DNA of 64,000 nucleotides, from positions 1,364,001 to 1,428,000 of the forward strand of contig NZ_AP017295.1 of the NCBI RefSeq assembly GCF_001548375.1. The letters are read 5' to 3'. Source of the DNA: Nostoc sp. NIES-3756. Its GTDB lineage: Bacteria > Cyanobacteriota > Cyanobacteriia > Cyanobacteriales > Nostocaceae. Positions 16,554 through 25,773 of this stretch are shown here, one piece after another. The translations under genes were made by a program, and so were the position numbers. Each line of letters starts with the position of its first letter. Positions within the stretch are counted from its first letter, which is position 1. The notes under the pieces were generated by a model. It saw nothing but the letters and a program-made list of their open reading frames with translations, was not told where the DNA came from and searched no databases.

Positions 16554-16712
16554 ATGGCTATGATGAGCGGAGAAATTCAACAGCAATGGAAGTTTCTCAA
16601 ATCAAAGCTGATATATCGGTTAATAGCAGCTTTCTCTTCCGTTTTTATTTACTGGGTAATTGTAGTAGCTTGGTTACTCTTTCTGGGCGGTTACGCACAA
16701 CTCACTCCATAA
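16554..16712 (+). CDS. Small single-pass membrane protein between moxR and the DUF58 gene
   Basis: The ATG at 16554, three bases after the moxR stop, opens a 52-codon frame ending with TAA at 16710-16712. The product begins MAMMSGEIQQQWKFLKSKL and continues with one hydrophobic segment (about residues 24-46, LIAAFSSVFIYWVIVVAWLLFLGG) before ending in AQLTP. The tight spacing to moxR and the amphipathic-then-hydrophobic layout make a real gene likely. I know no named family. It may anchor or adapt the MoxR/DUF58 pair at the membrane, but that is inference from position only. Confidence 0.55.
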   Translation: MAMMSGEIQQQWKFLKSKLIYRLIAAFSSVFIYWVIVVAWLLFLGGYAQLTP

Positions 16713-16760
16713 TTAACTTTGCTTAATTACGAATTACGAATTACGAATTACGAATTAAAA

Positions 16761-18071
16761 ATGGTTCCAGCTAAACGAGTTTATTTATTATTACTTTTAG
16801 GACTGGCGATCGCACCCATCCTATCATTGTTAATTGGTATTTTTGCGAGTATCACTCTAACTCTGCTATTCGATATCACTGTTTTAATCTTGATGGTAAT
16901 CGATAGTAGGCGAGTACGTCCCTTGAGGGTAGAAATTCAGCGTCAATTACCACCACGCTTATCTATTGGGCGGGATAACCCAGTGATATTAACAGTCACA
17001 TCAGCCAAAACTGATGCAGTAATTCAAATCCGTGACTATTATCCCAGTGGTTTCGACGTATCTAGTCCCACACTGCAAGCAACCATCCCCCTACAAGGTA
17101 AAGAAGAAATAAAATATACAGTCAACCCAAAACAGCGTGGAGAATTTGCTTGGGGAAACATTCAAGTACGACAGTTAGCACCTTGGGGTTTAGCTTGGGA
17201 TGATTGGCAGATTCCTCAAAATGTGCAGGTGAAAGTTTACCCTGATTTAATTGGGTTGCGATCGCTCTCGATTCGTTTGACGCTACAATCATCTGGTTCC
17301 ATGCGACAATCACGGCAGTTAGGCATTGGTACAGAATTTGCCGAACTACGGAACTATCGCACTGGCGATGATTTAAGGTTAATTGATTGGAAGGCTACCG
17401 CCCGGCGTGTGGGGCCGCCATTGGTGCGGGTACTGGAACCAGAACAAGAACAAACTCTGATAATTTTATTAGATCGTGGTCGGTTAATGACTGCTAGAGT
17501 CCAAGGTTTACAGCGATTTGATTGGGGTTTAAATGCTACTTTATCATTAGCTCTAGCCGGATTGCATCGAGGCGATCGCGTGGGGGTAGGTGTATTTGAC
17601 CGTCTCATGCACACATGGATAGCACCAGAACGAGGTCAACATCATTTGAGTCGCCTCGTTGACCATCTCACACCCATTCAACCAGTATTACTGGAGTCAG
17701 ATTACTTAGGTGCTGTGACAAATGTTGTACAACAGCAAACGCGCCGCGCCCTTGTAGTAGTAATTACCGATTTAGTTGATGTCACCGCTTCAACAGAACT
17801 CTTGGCTGCACTTACCAGACTAGCACCACGCTATCTACCATTTTGCGTTACCTTGCGCGACCCCCAAGTAGACCGTTTAGCACATACTTTCACCGAAGAT
17901 GTTACCCAAACTTATAATCGTGCAGTTGCTTTAGATTTACTAGCCCAAAGACAAGTAGCTTTTGCCCAGTTAAAACAAAAGGGTGTTTTAGTACTTGATG
18001 CACCAGCTAATCAAATTACCGACCAATTAGTCGAACGATATTTACAACTCAAAGCGCGTAATCAACTTTGA
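16761..18071 (+). CDS. DUF58 (vWA-like) membrane-anchored protein
   Basis: The 436-residue protein has two N-terminal hydrophobic segments, a beta-rich middle and the DUF58 block GTEFAELRNYRTGDDLRLIDWKATARR. A vWA-like domain (LIILLDRGRLM...GDRVGVGVFD...ALVVVITDLVD) follows. DUF58 proteins are the usual partners of MoxR ATPases. The start at 16761 is chosen because the longer frame from 16719 translates tandem AATTACG repeats into a meaningless LRITNYEL-type leader. It follows the small membrane ORF and moxR on the same strand. Confidence 0.88.
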   Translation: MVPAKRVYLLLLLGLAIAPILSLLIGIFASITLTLLFDITVLILMVIDSRRVRPLRVEIQRQLPPRLSIGRDNPVILTVTSAKTDAVIQIRDYYPSGFDVSSPTLQATIPLQGKEEIKYTVNPKQRGEFAWGNIQVRQLAPWGLAWDDWQIPQNVQVKVYPDLIGLRSLSIRLTLQSSGSMRQSRQLGIGTEFAELRNYRTGDDLRLIDWKATARRVGPPLVRVLEPEQEQTLIILLDRGRLMTARVQGLQRFDWGLNATLSLALAGLHRGDRVGVGVFDRLMHTWIAPERGQHHLSRLVDHLTPIQPVLLESDYLGAVTNVVQQQTRRALVVVITDLVDVTASTELLAALTRLAPRYLPFCVTLRDPQVDRLAHTFTEDVTQTYNRAVALDLLAQRQVAFAQLKQKGVLVLDAPANQITDQLVERYLQLKARNQL

Positions 18072-18224
18072 TAATATTTGTTGTCATATAGTTTCGATGT
18101 ACATGATACTAGTGTACAAACTTTGATATATTGGATAATTCAAATTCATTTTGATTAAGTTTTGTGACGAGTTTGATTTGGCAAGTCTAACTCAGAATCT
18201 TTGATTAGAAAAGGTAAATGTGAT

Positions 18225-18407
18225 ATGAGCCAATATAATTCTGATAGCTTACGCTGGACATCAGAAGCAAAAATAAAGTTAAAAAATATTCCCTTTTTTG
18301 CTCGTTCCCAAGCTCAAGCTAGGATTGAACAGTTAGCCCGTCAAGCAGAACAAGATGTAGTTACACCAGAGTTAGTGGAACAAGCAAGACTGGAGTTTGG
18401 ACAGTAA
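18225..18407 (+). CDS. PCP_red domain small protein
   Basis: The 60-residue product contains [56 protein letters not shown] sequence, matching the PCP_red domain. That domain is found at the C terminus of light-independent protochlorophyllide reductase subunit B and as stand-alone small cyanobacterial proteins. Its stand-alone function is unknown. ATG 18225 (MSQYNSDSL) is preferred over 18201, which adds only a short basic leader. It is followed by a strong terminator at 18492-18524. Confidence 0.65.
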   Translation: MSQYNSDSLRWTSEAKIKLKNIPFFARSQAQARIEQLARQAEQDVVTPELVEQARLEFGQ

Positions 18408-18491
18408 TTAAGAAAAGATGGAATTACATCAGGGAATAGGCAACAGGTTATAGGTGACAGGCTTAAAAGCTAGCTATGTAATTACAAATTA

Positions 18492-18524
18492 AAAAAGACA
18501 CAAAGGACTTATTTGTGTCTTTTT
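18492..18524 (+). terminator. Rho-independent terminator
   Basis: AAAAAGACACAAA (18492-18504) pairs perfectly with 18512-18524 around a 7-base loop and ends in a T run. Because the stem has A and T runs on both sides it could act on both strands. It serves the PCP_red gene and faces the membrane-protein gene ending at 18601. Confidence 0.75.
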
Positions 18525-18600
18525 ATTTAAAAAAATTCCCAAAACTACACGCAATAATTTATAGCGATCGCATAACAGATTATTCTTCCAAACTTGTCAT

Positions 18601-19092
18601 CTACTCTGGTTGTTGCCAGCACCAATAAAAGAGTGAGCCACCTGCTACCAATTTAATGACTTCTAGCAGAAAATAACTGCCGTGTAATAGATTCATTTGT
18701 GCAGGAATAGTAGAGCCTGCTTCAAACAAATTAAGATTAACTCCGACAGCACACATTTGAGGAGTTAAAAAATAAGTATTGAGGAGAGCGATCGCAAATA
18801 AAATGACTGCTGCGAATGTAATGTTAAGGTTCCAGTCGGCATGAGTTTTTCGCAAAACTAATGCGCCAGTCAAAACTACAGCCGCAGATAACAATTCTAA
18901 GCGATTAAAACCCCAAAAAATTACATAACCTGCTGTAGTAAAACCTGCTTGACTCATCATGCCTGATAAGTAAAGGCTAGGCATAATTACCCAATCTAAA
19001 ACTAGACTGGCACTTAGCCAAAAGCCAAGAGCAAACAATATCGCAGTTTGCCAACTTGGATGTTTGGCTGCAACTTTAGAAATAGCATTCAT
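18601..19092 (-). CDS. Four-helix integral membrane protein of unknown function
   Basis: The 163-residue product has four clear hydrophobic segments. The conserved-looking charged and aromatic positions include VLDWVIMPSLYLSGMM, GFNRLELLSA and AGSTIPAQMNLLHGSYFLLEVIKL. The layout recalls the DUF4149-type small membrane proteins, but I cannot confirm the family. Nothing in the neighbours explains its role. The AT-rich upstream gap (19093-19304) may contain its promoter and that of the divergent DUF2808 gene. Confidence 0.6.
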   Translation of the reverse strand: MNAISKVAAKHPSWQTAILFALGFWLSASLVLDWVIMPSLYLSGMMSQAGFTTAGYVIFWGFNRLELLSAAVVLTGALVLRKTHADWNLNITFAAVILFAIALLNTYFLTPQMCAVGVNLNLFEAGSTIPAQMNLLHGSYFLLEVIKLVAGGSLFYWCWQQPE

Positions 19093-19304
19093 AGGAATAA
19101 TTGCTGGTGTTATATTTTTTAGTTTCTAACTTACATAGTAACTTTGACAATAGATATCAACTATCTTTTACAAAACAATTGTATTGTTAAGTAACAATTG
19201 TAATGTTAATAATTTATTGCTAAAAAATGTAAACTTTTTTGCAGAATAATTTAGTAATTTATAAACGATATAATTATTCTCTAACTGGTTGAATAAATAG
19301 AGTT

Positions 19305-19874
19305 ATGCGCCTTGCAGTATTATTGGGGACAGCGATCGCTAGTGTAGGCATCCTCAACGGATGTATCATTGCACCGAGTCAAGCCGTTCAGTTGCGGGAT
19401 GGTACAGTCTATTTTGTCGAACCGCCGCGCCTTGTAGAAGCTGCAACAACCTACAATCAGGTTAATATTTGGGGAGCAACGTACTATTTTACGGTTAGTT
19501 TGCCAGAGAAGGCTAGCGAACCCTTACAACAAATCACAATTAACCAACGTGAGGGAGTAGATAATATTCGCTTCGACCTCAAAGATATTGTAGCGTTTGA
19601 GGGTACACGCTCTCGTAGAGGACAGCCCATAGGATTAAAGGATGTCACCCAGAACCGTCAAACCAGAACAGTATCCATTACATTTGACCCACCAGTATCC
19701 CCAGGTAAAACCGTAACCATAGGCTTAAAGCCTTGGCAAAACCCATCAATCTCAGGAGTTTACCTGTTTGGGGTCACAGCCTTTCCTCCAGGTGAAAAGA
19801 CTCACGGTCAATTTCTCGGTTTTGGTAGATTGCAGTTCTACAACCACAACAGTGGCTTTTTCCCTTTCTGGTGA
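19305..19874 (+). CDS. DUF2808 exported protein
   Basis: The 189-residue protein has an N-terminal signal (LLGTAIASVGILNGCIIAPSQA), with a possible lipobox cysteine at residue 20. The DUF2808 pattern follows: ATYYFTVSLPEKASEPLQQITINQREGVDNI, a DPPVSPGKTVTIGLKPWQNP block and GVYLFGVTAFPPGE near the end. DUF2808 is a cyanobacterial and plastid family thought to be envelope-associated; its function is unknown. It stands alone on the plus strand. Confidence 0.8.
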   Translation: MRLAVLLGTAIASVGILNGCIIAPSQAVQLRDGTVYFVEPPRLVEAATTYNQVNIWGATYYFTVSLPEKASEPLQQITINQREGVDNIRFDLKDIVAFEGTRSRRGQPIGLKDVTQNRQTRTVSITFDPPVSPGKTVTIGLKPWQNPSISGVYLFGVTAFPPGEKTHGQFLGFGRLQFYNHNSGFFPFW

Positions 19875-20097
19875 GGTTGGTCATTAGTTAAATGGCAATG
19901 TAAAAAAAATACTTTAAACTTTAGATGAATATTTTTAGGCTAAATTATTATTTTTTAAAATTTTAATAAAGCTAAGGCAATAAGCTATTGCATATCAATT
20001 GCTGATATGGGATTATTACCTAGACATAATATTTTATTAACCTTAACTTAACTTTAAGTTTATTAGTTACTGAAAATTAAATATACGAAAACTTTAA

Positions 20098-20148
20098 GTA
20101 TGAACCTAACTGTAACTTAACTCCAATAATTAATAGTTAGGTTCATAC
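20098..20148. repeat. 14-bp perfect inverted repeat in an AT-rich gap
   Basis: GTATGAACCTAACT (20098-20111) is exactly complementary to 20135-20148, with a 23-base loop. It lies in the 417-base gap between the DUF2808 gene and the next membrane-protein gene, which otherwise shows no gene. There is no T tract directly after it, so a simple terminator is not certain. It could be a repeat end or an operator. Confidence 0.45.
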
Positions 20149-20291
20149 AGTAATTTTGTAATGTCTAAAAACATTTTTTGTACTAAGATTTTGATTCTGA
20201 GGGGGTAAAATTTTGTAGTTTTTATATTTATTAAACCAATTATTTCAAGAGCAAGCTACTGACAAATAAATCAATCCAAGTTTAGAAAATA

Positions 20292-20987
20292 ATGCAGAAA
20301 TTAGTTGCGGAAAAGTTATCATACATTCATCAAGTAAAAATTGTTTTAATAACAGTATTAGCAACACTAATTCCATTATCTTCAGTTCTAATAATTGTTG
20401 ATTCAACCACAGACCTTCCTCTAGAGGATTTAACAAGAGATCCTTCTGCTATCATGGAAATTCCTCCATATATAGGAATTTTATCTAATATCGGTATATT
20501 GTTCTGGTGTGCTTGCACCACTATTTGTCTATTCACTTGTTTATTACTTAAAAAAGCTAATAGATTTCCAGAATATACAAAATTTTTATTTTACTCTGGA
20601 CTTTTGACAGGTTTATTGTTATTGGATGATTTTTTCTTGCTACATGAGACTGTCTTACCAGAATACATGTTCATTAGTGAACGTAAAGTCTATGCAGTCT
20701 ACCTTATGATTGGGTTGACGTTTCTTGTGAAATTTAGAAAAATTTTACAAAAAACAGAATATATAATTTTTGTAAATGCAATTATATTTTTTGCACTATC
20801 TATTATTAGCGATACCATATGGGAAGAAATTCCTAATGCTGTAGAGGATACATTTAAGTTAATTGGTATTGTTAACTGGTTTACATATTTTTTTAGGTTG
20901 TCTCTACTTAAGATGAATAGTATATTTAATGTTTCATCAGTAAAATTAGAAGCAGCTTTAACCACGACCGACATCACATTGAGATAG
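20292..20987 (+). CDS. AT-rich gene for a multi-pass membrane protein of unknown function
   Basis: The 231-residue product has about six hydrophobic segments. Charged residues cluster between them, for example LLLDDFFLLHETVLPEYMF and SDTIWEEIPNAVEDTF. The DDFFLLHE and EE-containing loops could bind metal, but this is speculation. Its codon use is noticeably more AT-rich than that of its neighbours and HIP1 sites are absent, so it may be a recent acquisition. I do not recognise a family, and the gene stands alone. Confidence 0.6.
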   Translation: MQKLVAEKLSYIHQVKIVLITVLATLIPLSSVLIIVDSTTDLPLEDLTRDPSAIMEIPPYIGILSNIGILFWCACTTICLFTCLLLKKANRFPEYTKFLFYSGLLTGLLLLDDFFLLHETVLPEYMFISERKVYAVYLMIGLTFLVKFRKILQKTEYIIFVNAIIFFALSIISDTIWEEIPNAVEDTFKLIGIVNWFTYFFRLSLLKMNSIFNVSSVKLEAALTTTDITLR

Positions 20988-21103
20988 GGCATATTGATTC
21001 AAGCTGCTGAAATAGATTAAGAATCAAGAGTTTCAATATAAAATCCACGCATTGGGATGACAAGTGTAGCAACTTGTTGTCAGTGGAAAATACCAAAAAA
21101 GCC

Positions 21104-21129
21104 AGGACGCACAATTAACTGTGCGTCCT
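21104..21129 (-). terminator. Minus-strand terminator hairpin
   Basis: AGGACGCACA (21104-21113) pairs perfectly with 21120-21129 around ATTAAC. On the minus strand the stem is followed by GGC and a run of six T, as in an intrinsic terminator. No long minus-strand gene ends here, so it points to a short transcript coming from 21130-21400. Confidence 0.6.
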
Positions 21130-21132
21130 TAT

Positions 21133-21369
21133 TCATGCGATCGCCCAACTGAAGCCAAAAACTGGTACCTTGGTTGATACAGCAGATTGTTGCTTACCGC
21201 TTTTACCTAACATTGGTTGATAAGATAGGTTTTTAGGCTTCTTCAACTGGTTTGTAAAGGCAAAATTTCTCAAACAGTATTCGCAAAGGATATGCGGTTG
21301 GCAAAGAAAACCAGTTGACACGTTGCGAAAAGTAAAAACTAGAGTGGATCTCAACATTGTTGGACACAA
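21133..21369 (-). CDS. Doubtful 78-residue ORF or non-coding transcript divergent from acs
   Basis: The frame encodes a Cys- and Lys-containing peptide (CQPHILCEYCLRNFAF...KKPKNLSYQPMLGKSGKQQ) and ends four bases before a minus-strand terminator. The terminator suggests that transcription really occurs on this strand. No family is recognised, the composition is not clearly protein-like, and the region could instead give an untranslated RNA or be a dispersed repeat. It occupies most of the 430-base gap upstream of acs. Confidence 0.25.
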   Translation of the reverse strand: MCPTMLRSTLVFTFRNVSTGFLCQPHILCEYCLRNFAFTNQLKKPKNLSYQPMLGKSGKQQSAVSTKVPVFGFSWAIA

Positions 21370-21417
21370 CTCCGATAAAAATGGTTTTTAGTAACAATAC
21401 TGTTCATCCTTATCAGT

Positions 21418-23391
21418 ATGTCTCAACCAACTATAGAATCAATTCTGCAAGAGAAACGTTTATTTCATCCCAGCGCCGATTTTTCCCAAAATGCTCAAAT
21501 CAAAAGCTTAGAGGACTATCAACAGCTATATGATAGAGCCAAAGCTGATCCGCAAAAGTTTTGGGCAGAGTTAGCCGAAACAGAACTGCACTGGTTCCAA
21601 AAGTGGGACACAATCCTAGATTGGCAACCACCTTTTGCTAAATGGTTTGTCAATGGGAAGATTAACATTTCCTACAACTGTTTAGATAGACATCTCACAA
21701 CTTGGCGCAAAAATAAAGCCGCACTCATTTGGGAAGGCGAACCGGGAGATTCTCGCACTCTGACTTATGCTCAACTGCATCGGGAAGTTTGCCAGTTCGC
21801 TAACGTCTTGAAACAACTAGGCGTGCAGAAAGGCGATCGCGTCGGTATATATATGCCGATGATACCCGAAGCGGCGATCGCTATGTTAGCTTGTGCGAGA
21901 ATTGGCGCACCCCATAGTGTGGTATTTGGTGGTTTTAGTGCGGAAGCTTTACGCGATCGCCTAATTGATGCCAAAGCTAAGGTAGTAGTTACAGCTGATG
22001 GTGGCTGGCGTAAAGATGCGATCGTTCCTCTCAAGGAACAGGTAGATAAAGCCTTAGCTGATGGTGCAGTTCCCAGTGTCGAAAACGTCCTAGTAGTCAA
22101 ACGTACTGGACAAGACACTTATATGCAGTTGGGAGGACGAGATCATTGGTGGCACGATTTACAAAAAGGCGCATCCGCCGATTGTCCTGCCGAACCAATG
22201 GACAGCGAAGACTTGCTATTTGTCCTCTATACTTCCGGTAGCACTGGCAAACCTAAAGGTGTTGTACATACAACTGGTGGCTATAACTTATATACTCACA
22301 TGACCACCAAATGGATTTTCGACCTACAAGACACAGATGTCTATTGGTGTACCGCAGACGTAGGTTGGATTACTGGACATAGTTATATAGTCTATGGCCC
22401 CCTCTCCAACGGTGCAACCACACTGATGTATGAAGGTGCGCCCCGTGCCTCAAATCCCGGTTGCTTTTGGGATGTAATTGAGAAATATGGAGTAAACATC
22501 TTCTATACCGCACCCACAGCAATTCGTGCCTTTATCAAAATGGGCGAACATCACCCCAAAGCCAGGAACCTATCTTCCCTGAGATTATTAGGAACAGTCG
22601 GTGAACCCATCAACCCGGAATCTTGGATGTGGTATCACAAAGTGATTGGTGGTGAACGCTGCCCCATTGTTGATACTTGGTGGCAAACTGAAACTGGCGG
22701 TATTATGATTACACCCTTACCCGGCGCAATTCCTACTAAACCCGGTTCCGCTACCCGCCCCTTCCCCGGCATCATTGCCGATATCGTAGATTTAGAGGGT
22801 AACTCTGTACCTGAGAACGAAGGCGGTTACTTAGCAGTGCGCTATCCCTGGCCAGGCATGATGCGGACAGTGTACGGTGATCCTGATCGCTTCCGCCGCA
22901 CCTACTGGGAACACATTCCCCCCAAAGATGGCAACTTTACATACTTTGCTGGTGATGGTGCAAGAAAAGATGAGGACGGCTACTTCTGGGTCATGGGGCG
23001 TGTAGACGATGTACTAAATGTATCAGGACATCGCCTGGGGACAATGGAAGTAGAATCAGCCCTAGTGTCTCACCCAGCAGTGGCTGAGGCGGCAGTAGTT
23101 GGTAAGCCAGATGAACTCAAAGGTGAGGAAGTAGTAGCTTTCGTTACCTTGGAAGGTACTTATCAAGCCAGCGATTACTTGAGCAAAGAACTCAAACAGC
23201 ACGTAGTTAAAGAAATTGGTGCGATCGCTCGTCCTGGCGAAATTCGCTTTACCGACGCATTACCCAAAACGCGATCGGGTAAAATCATGCGCCGCCTACT
23301 ACGAAATCTCGCCGCAGGACAAGAAGTCTCTGGTGATACTTCCACCCTAGAAGATAGAAGCGTCTTAGATAAATTAAGAGAAGGCGCGTAA
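21418..23391 (+). CDS. acs: Acetyl-CoA synthetase (acetate--CoA ligase)
   Basis: This enzyme activates acetate to acetyl-CoA through acetyl-AMP. The 657-residue protein has the full family length. The adenylate-forming motif is [20 protein letters not shown], followed by [16 protein letters not shown], the hinge region [20 protein letters not shown] and the catalytic-lysine motif [15 protein letters not shown] near the C terminus. The N-terminal ACAS domain ([25 protein letters not shown]) is also present. It is a single-gene unit facing away from the short minus-strand transcript upstream. The lysine motif could be regulated by acetylation, as in other Acs proteins. Confidence 0.97.
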   Translation: MSQPTIESILQEKRLFHPSADFSQNAQIKSLEDYQQLYDRAKADPQKFWAELAETELHWFQKWDTILDWQPPFAKWFVNGKINISYNCLDRHLTTWRKNKAALIWEGEPGDSRTLTYAQLHREVCQFANVLKQLGVQKGDRVGIYMPMIPEAAIAMLACARIGAPHSVVFGGFSAEALRDRLIDAKAKVVVTADGGWRKDAIVPLKEQVDKALADGAVPSVENVLVVKRTGQDTYMQLGGRDHWWHDLQKGASADCPAEPMDSEDLLFVLYTSGSTGKPKGVVHTTGGYNLYTHMTTKWIFDLQDTDVYWCTADVGWITGHSYIVYGPLSNGATTLMYEGAPRASNPGCFWDVIEKYGVNIFYTAPTAIRAFIKMGEHHPKARNLSSLRLLGTVGEPINPESWMWYHKVIGGERCPIVDTWWQTETGGIMITPLPGAIPTKPGSATRPFPGIIADIVDLEGNSVPENEGGYLAVRYPWPGMMRTVYGDPDRFRRTYWEHIPPKDGNFTYFAGDGARKDEDGYFWVMGRVDDVLNVSGHRLGTMEVESALVSHPAVAEAAVVGKPDELKGEEVVAFVTLEGTYQASDYLSKELKQHVVKEIGAIARPGEIRFTDALPKTRSGKIMRRLLRNLAAGQEVSGDTSTLEDRSVLDKLREGA

Positions 23392-23446
23392 TTCTTGAGG
23401 AAAGGATAGGGTAAAGGTTACAGCTTCCCTATCCTCCATTTCCTTC

Positions 23447-24736
23447 TTAAGGATAAAGACCTCTATCATGCAAAGCCTGAGCAACTCTACCTACGCCCAA
23501 AGTATAAGCTGATAACCGCAAAGGAACTTGCCGCATTTTGGATTGTTGTATCACCTGACGGTAAGCTTGCACCATCAAATGTTCCATTTCCTTGTTAACC
23601 CGTTCCTCATCCCAAAATAGATAAGAAAGACCTTGCACCCATTCCAAATAACTCACCACCACACCCCCAGCATTTGCCAAGATGTCTGGTAATACAGTCA
23701 CACCTCGCGCCTCTAGCACTCGGTTAGCTTCTAGCGTTACAGGGCCGTTAGCCGCCTCCGCCACTATTTGCGCTTGTATCTGATCTACATTTTCCTCAGT
23801 GATTTGGTTTTCTAATGCAGCAGGAATCAGAACATCACAAGGTAACGTTAGCAACTCTGCATTACTAACGAGTACAGATCCTGGAAAACCAACGATACTC
23901 TTATGATTTTCCGCAACATAAGCTTTTAATGCAGGAATATCTAAACCATCAGGAGAATATATTCCACCCGCAACTGTAGAGACAGCCAGGATTTTCGCTC
24001 CAGCTTGGTACAACAATTCAGCCGCCGCACCACCAACATTACCAAAACCTTGAATAACTACTCGCACACCCTCTAAGGATTTACCCAAATCTGCGAGTGC
24101 TTCTCGCACAATAATCATTACACCCCGTCCAGTTGCCATTTCCCGTCCCCGCGAACCGCCGACAGAAATCGGCTTACCTGTGACAACTCCCGGTACAGCA
24201 TGACCAACATTCATAGAGTAAGTATCCATCATCCAAGCCATCTCACGGGCAGAAGTTCCCACATCTGGCGCAGGGATATCGAGTGAAGGGCCAATATCTT
24301 TAATTAACTCGCTAGTATAACGACGAGTAATTCGTTCTAATTCACCCACACTATAATTTTGTGGGTCTATAGGAATCCCTCCCTTCGCGCCACCATAGGG
24401 AATCCCCAGCAACGCACATTTCCAAGTCATCAGCATGGCTAACGCTGATACTTCGTTGACAGTTACAGCCGGATGGTAACGTGTTCCACCTTTATAGGGG
24501 CCTAAAATATCAGAATGCTGTACCCTATGCCCTGCTAAAACCCGAATATCACCATTGTCTAGTTTCACAGGAATAGAAACTGTGACTACTCTGCGGGGGT
24601 GGCTAAGAATTTCCAGTGTTCCTTGGTCTAGTCTTAATTCTTTAGCAGCAGCTTCTAAGTAACTACAGGCTTGATCAAAGGGGCAAATATGTCCTGGAGT
24701 AGCGCTTTCCAATGGTAGCGTCGGTATGGAAACCAT
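23447..24736 (-). CDS. gdhA: Glu/Leu/Phe/Val family dehydrogenase (glutamate dehydrogenase)
   Basis: The 429-residue product has the family's substrate-binding domain, with GPYKGGTRYHP, LMTWKCALLGIPYGGAKGGI (catalytic lysine) and IPAPDVGTSAREMAWMMDTY. The NAD(P)-binding domain has VVIQGFGNVGGAAAELLYQAGA. It interconverts glutamate and 2-oxoglutarate plus ammonium. In cyanobacteria this activity is usually secondary to GS-GOGAT. A GTA-N8-TAC sequence at 24824-24837, 88 bases upstream of the start, is a possible NtcA site. The paralogous leucine dehydrogenases are less likely given the 429-residue length, but substrate choice is inferred. Confidence 0.9.
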   Translation of the reverse strand: MVSIPTLPLESATPGHICPFDQACSYLEAAAKELRLDQGTLEILSHPRRVVTVSIPVKLDNGDIRVLAGHRVQHSDILGPYKGGTRYHPAVTVNEVSALAMLMTWKCALLGIPYGGAKGGIPIDPQNYSVGELERITRRYTSELIKDIGPSLDIPAPDVGTSAREMAWMMDTYSMNVGHAVPGVVTGKPISVGGSRGREMATGRGVMIIVREALADLGKSLEGVRVVIQGFGNVGGAAAELLYQAGAKILAVSTVAGGIYSPDGLDIPALKAYVAENHKSIVGFPGSVLVSNAELLTLPCDVLIPAALENQITEENVDQIQAQIVAEAANGPVTLEANRVLEARGVTVLPDILANAGGVVVSYLEWVQGLSYLFWDEERVNKEMEHLMVQAYRQVIQQSKMRQVPLRLSAYTLGVGRVAQALHDRGLYP

Positions 24737-24823
24737 AAGACTTTCTCCTATTCGCAGTATCTTTGCGAACTAGATATATATATGCCTAGCTTATCTTGAG
24801 TTTTCTTAAAAAATGAGAAATTT

Positions 24824-24837
24824 GTAGTTTTTGTTAC
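24824..24837. promoter_or_regulatory. Possible NtcA-binding site upstream of the glutamate dehydrogenase gene
   Basis: GTAGTTTTTGTTAC matches the GTA-N8-TAC core of the global nitrogen regulator NtcA. It lies upstream of gdhA and is oriented equally for the divergent Rpn-type gene. A TAN3T -10-like hexamer (TAAGCT on the minus strand) lies about 30 bases further toward gdhA, somewhat more than the usual 22-23. The core is expected by chance about once per 4 kb, so the support is modest. Confidence 0.35.
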
Positions 24838-24946
24838 ATTTTTATTTTTATTTTTTGCTGCGGCAATCATGAGTACTAAAAATTAGGATAAATCTGAGGC
24901 TACCAGTAGAATATAAAATGTATCTTTTTCAACTTTTAATACTTAC

Positions 24947-25773
24947 GTGTTCGATAATATTTGTAAGTTTATCGCTGAAAGCTTTTCGCCAGACTTCGCC
25001 AATTGGTTGTTAGGAGAATCTATCACCCTGACAGAGTTAAGCCCCAAAGAATTATCCTTAGAACCAATCCGTGCTGATGCTTTAATATTGTTGCAATCGA
25101 GTGATGTTGTCCTGCATTTGGAATTTCAAACTCAGCCTGATGCCAATATTCCTTTTCGTATGGCAGATTATCGCTTACGGGTGTATCGTCGCTTTCCCCA
25201 AAAACGGATGCTTCAGGTAGTTATATACTTAAACAAAACCACATCAGAATTGGTATATCAAACTACGTTTAGTATTCTACGTTTAGTATTCAAAACCTCA
25301 GCCATGAATTTACAGTCATCCGTTTATGGGAACAATCACCAGAAATATTTTTGAGAACCCCAGGATTGTTGCCATTTGCAGTATTAAGTAATACAGATGA
25401 TAAAATAAATACTTTGCGTGAAGTGGGAGTAGTTATTGATAGTATCGGCGATCGCCAAATGCAAAATAATCTCACAGCATCAACAGCAATATTAGCTGGG
25501 CTAGTATTAGAACAAGAGGTAATTCAGCGTTTACTCAGGAGAGATACGATGCGCGAGTCTGTAATTTATCAAATGATAGTAGAGGAAGGCATAGAGGTAG
25601 GGAAACAACAGGGTAGACAAGAGGGTAGACAGGAAGGTAGACAGGAAGGTAGTCAAGAGAAAGCGCGTGAAATAGCCCTCAACTTGTTAGCAGAGGGCAT
25701 GGGAATTGAGGCTGTAGCTCGGATTACTGGTTTAACAGTGAAGCTTGTGCAACAATTACAACAGGAAATTTAG
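24947..25773 (+). pseudogene. Rpn family (PD-(D/E)XK nuclease/putative transposase) gene broken by a 14-bp tandem duplication
   Basis: Two overlapping frames (24947-25354 and 25351-25773) together encode one Rpn/YhgA-like cyanobacterial protein. The N half has DALILLQSSDVVLHLEFQTQPD, the PD-(D/E)XK core, and FRMADYRLRVYRRFP. The C half has ILAGLVLEQEVIQRLLRR and a RQEGRQEGRQEG repeat. The frame is lost at a duplicated TACGTTTAGTATTC (25264-25291). Removing one copy restores a 270-residue open frame reading QTTFSIQNLSHEFTVIRLWEQ. The start is GTG 24947. The break looks recent because both halves are otherwise clean. A second family member lies at the right edge of the window. Confidence 0.88.
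25264..25291 (+). repeat. 14-bp tandem duplication causing a frameshift
   Basis: TACGTTTAGTATTC occurs twice head to tail (25264-25277 and 25278-25291). The +14 change shifts the frame of the Rpn-type gene. It could be a polymerase-slippage event, an assembly or clone artefact, or a reversible switch. Confidence 0.9.

Noticed and set aside
24947..25773. Two separate small nuclease genes
   Set aside because: Both frames belong to one protein and the break falls exactly at a 14-bp tandem duplication whose removal restores a 270-residue frame.
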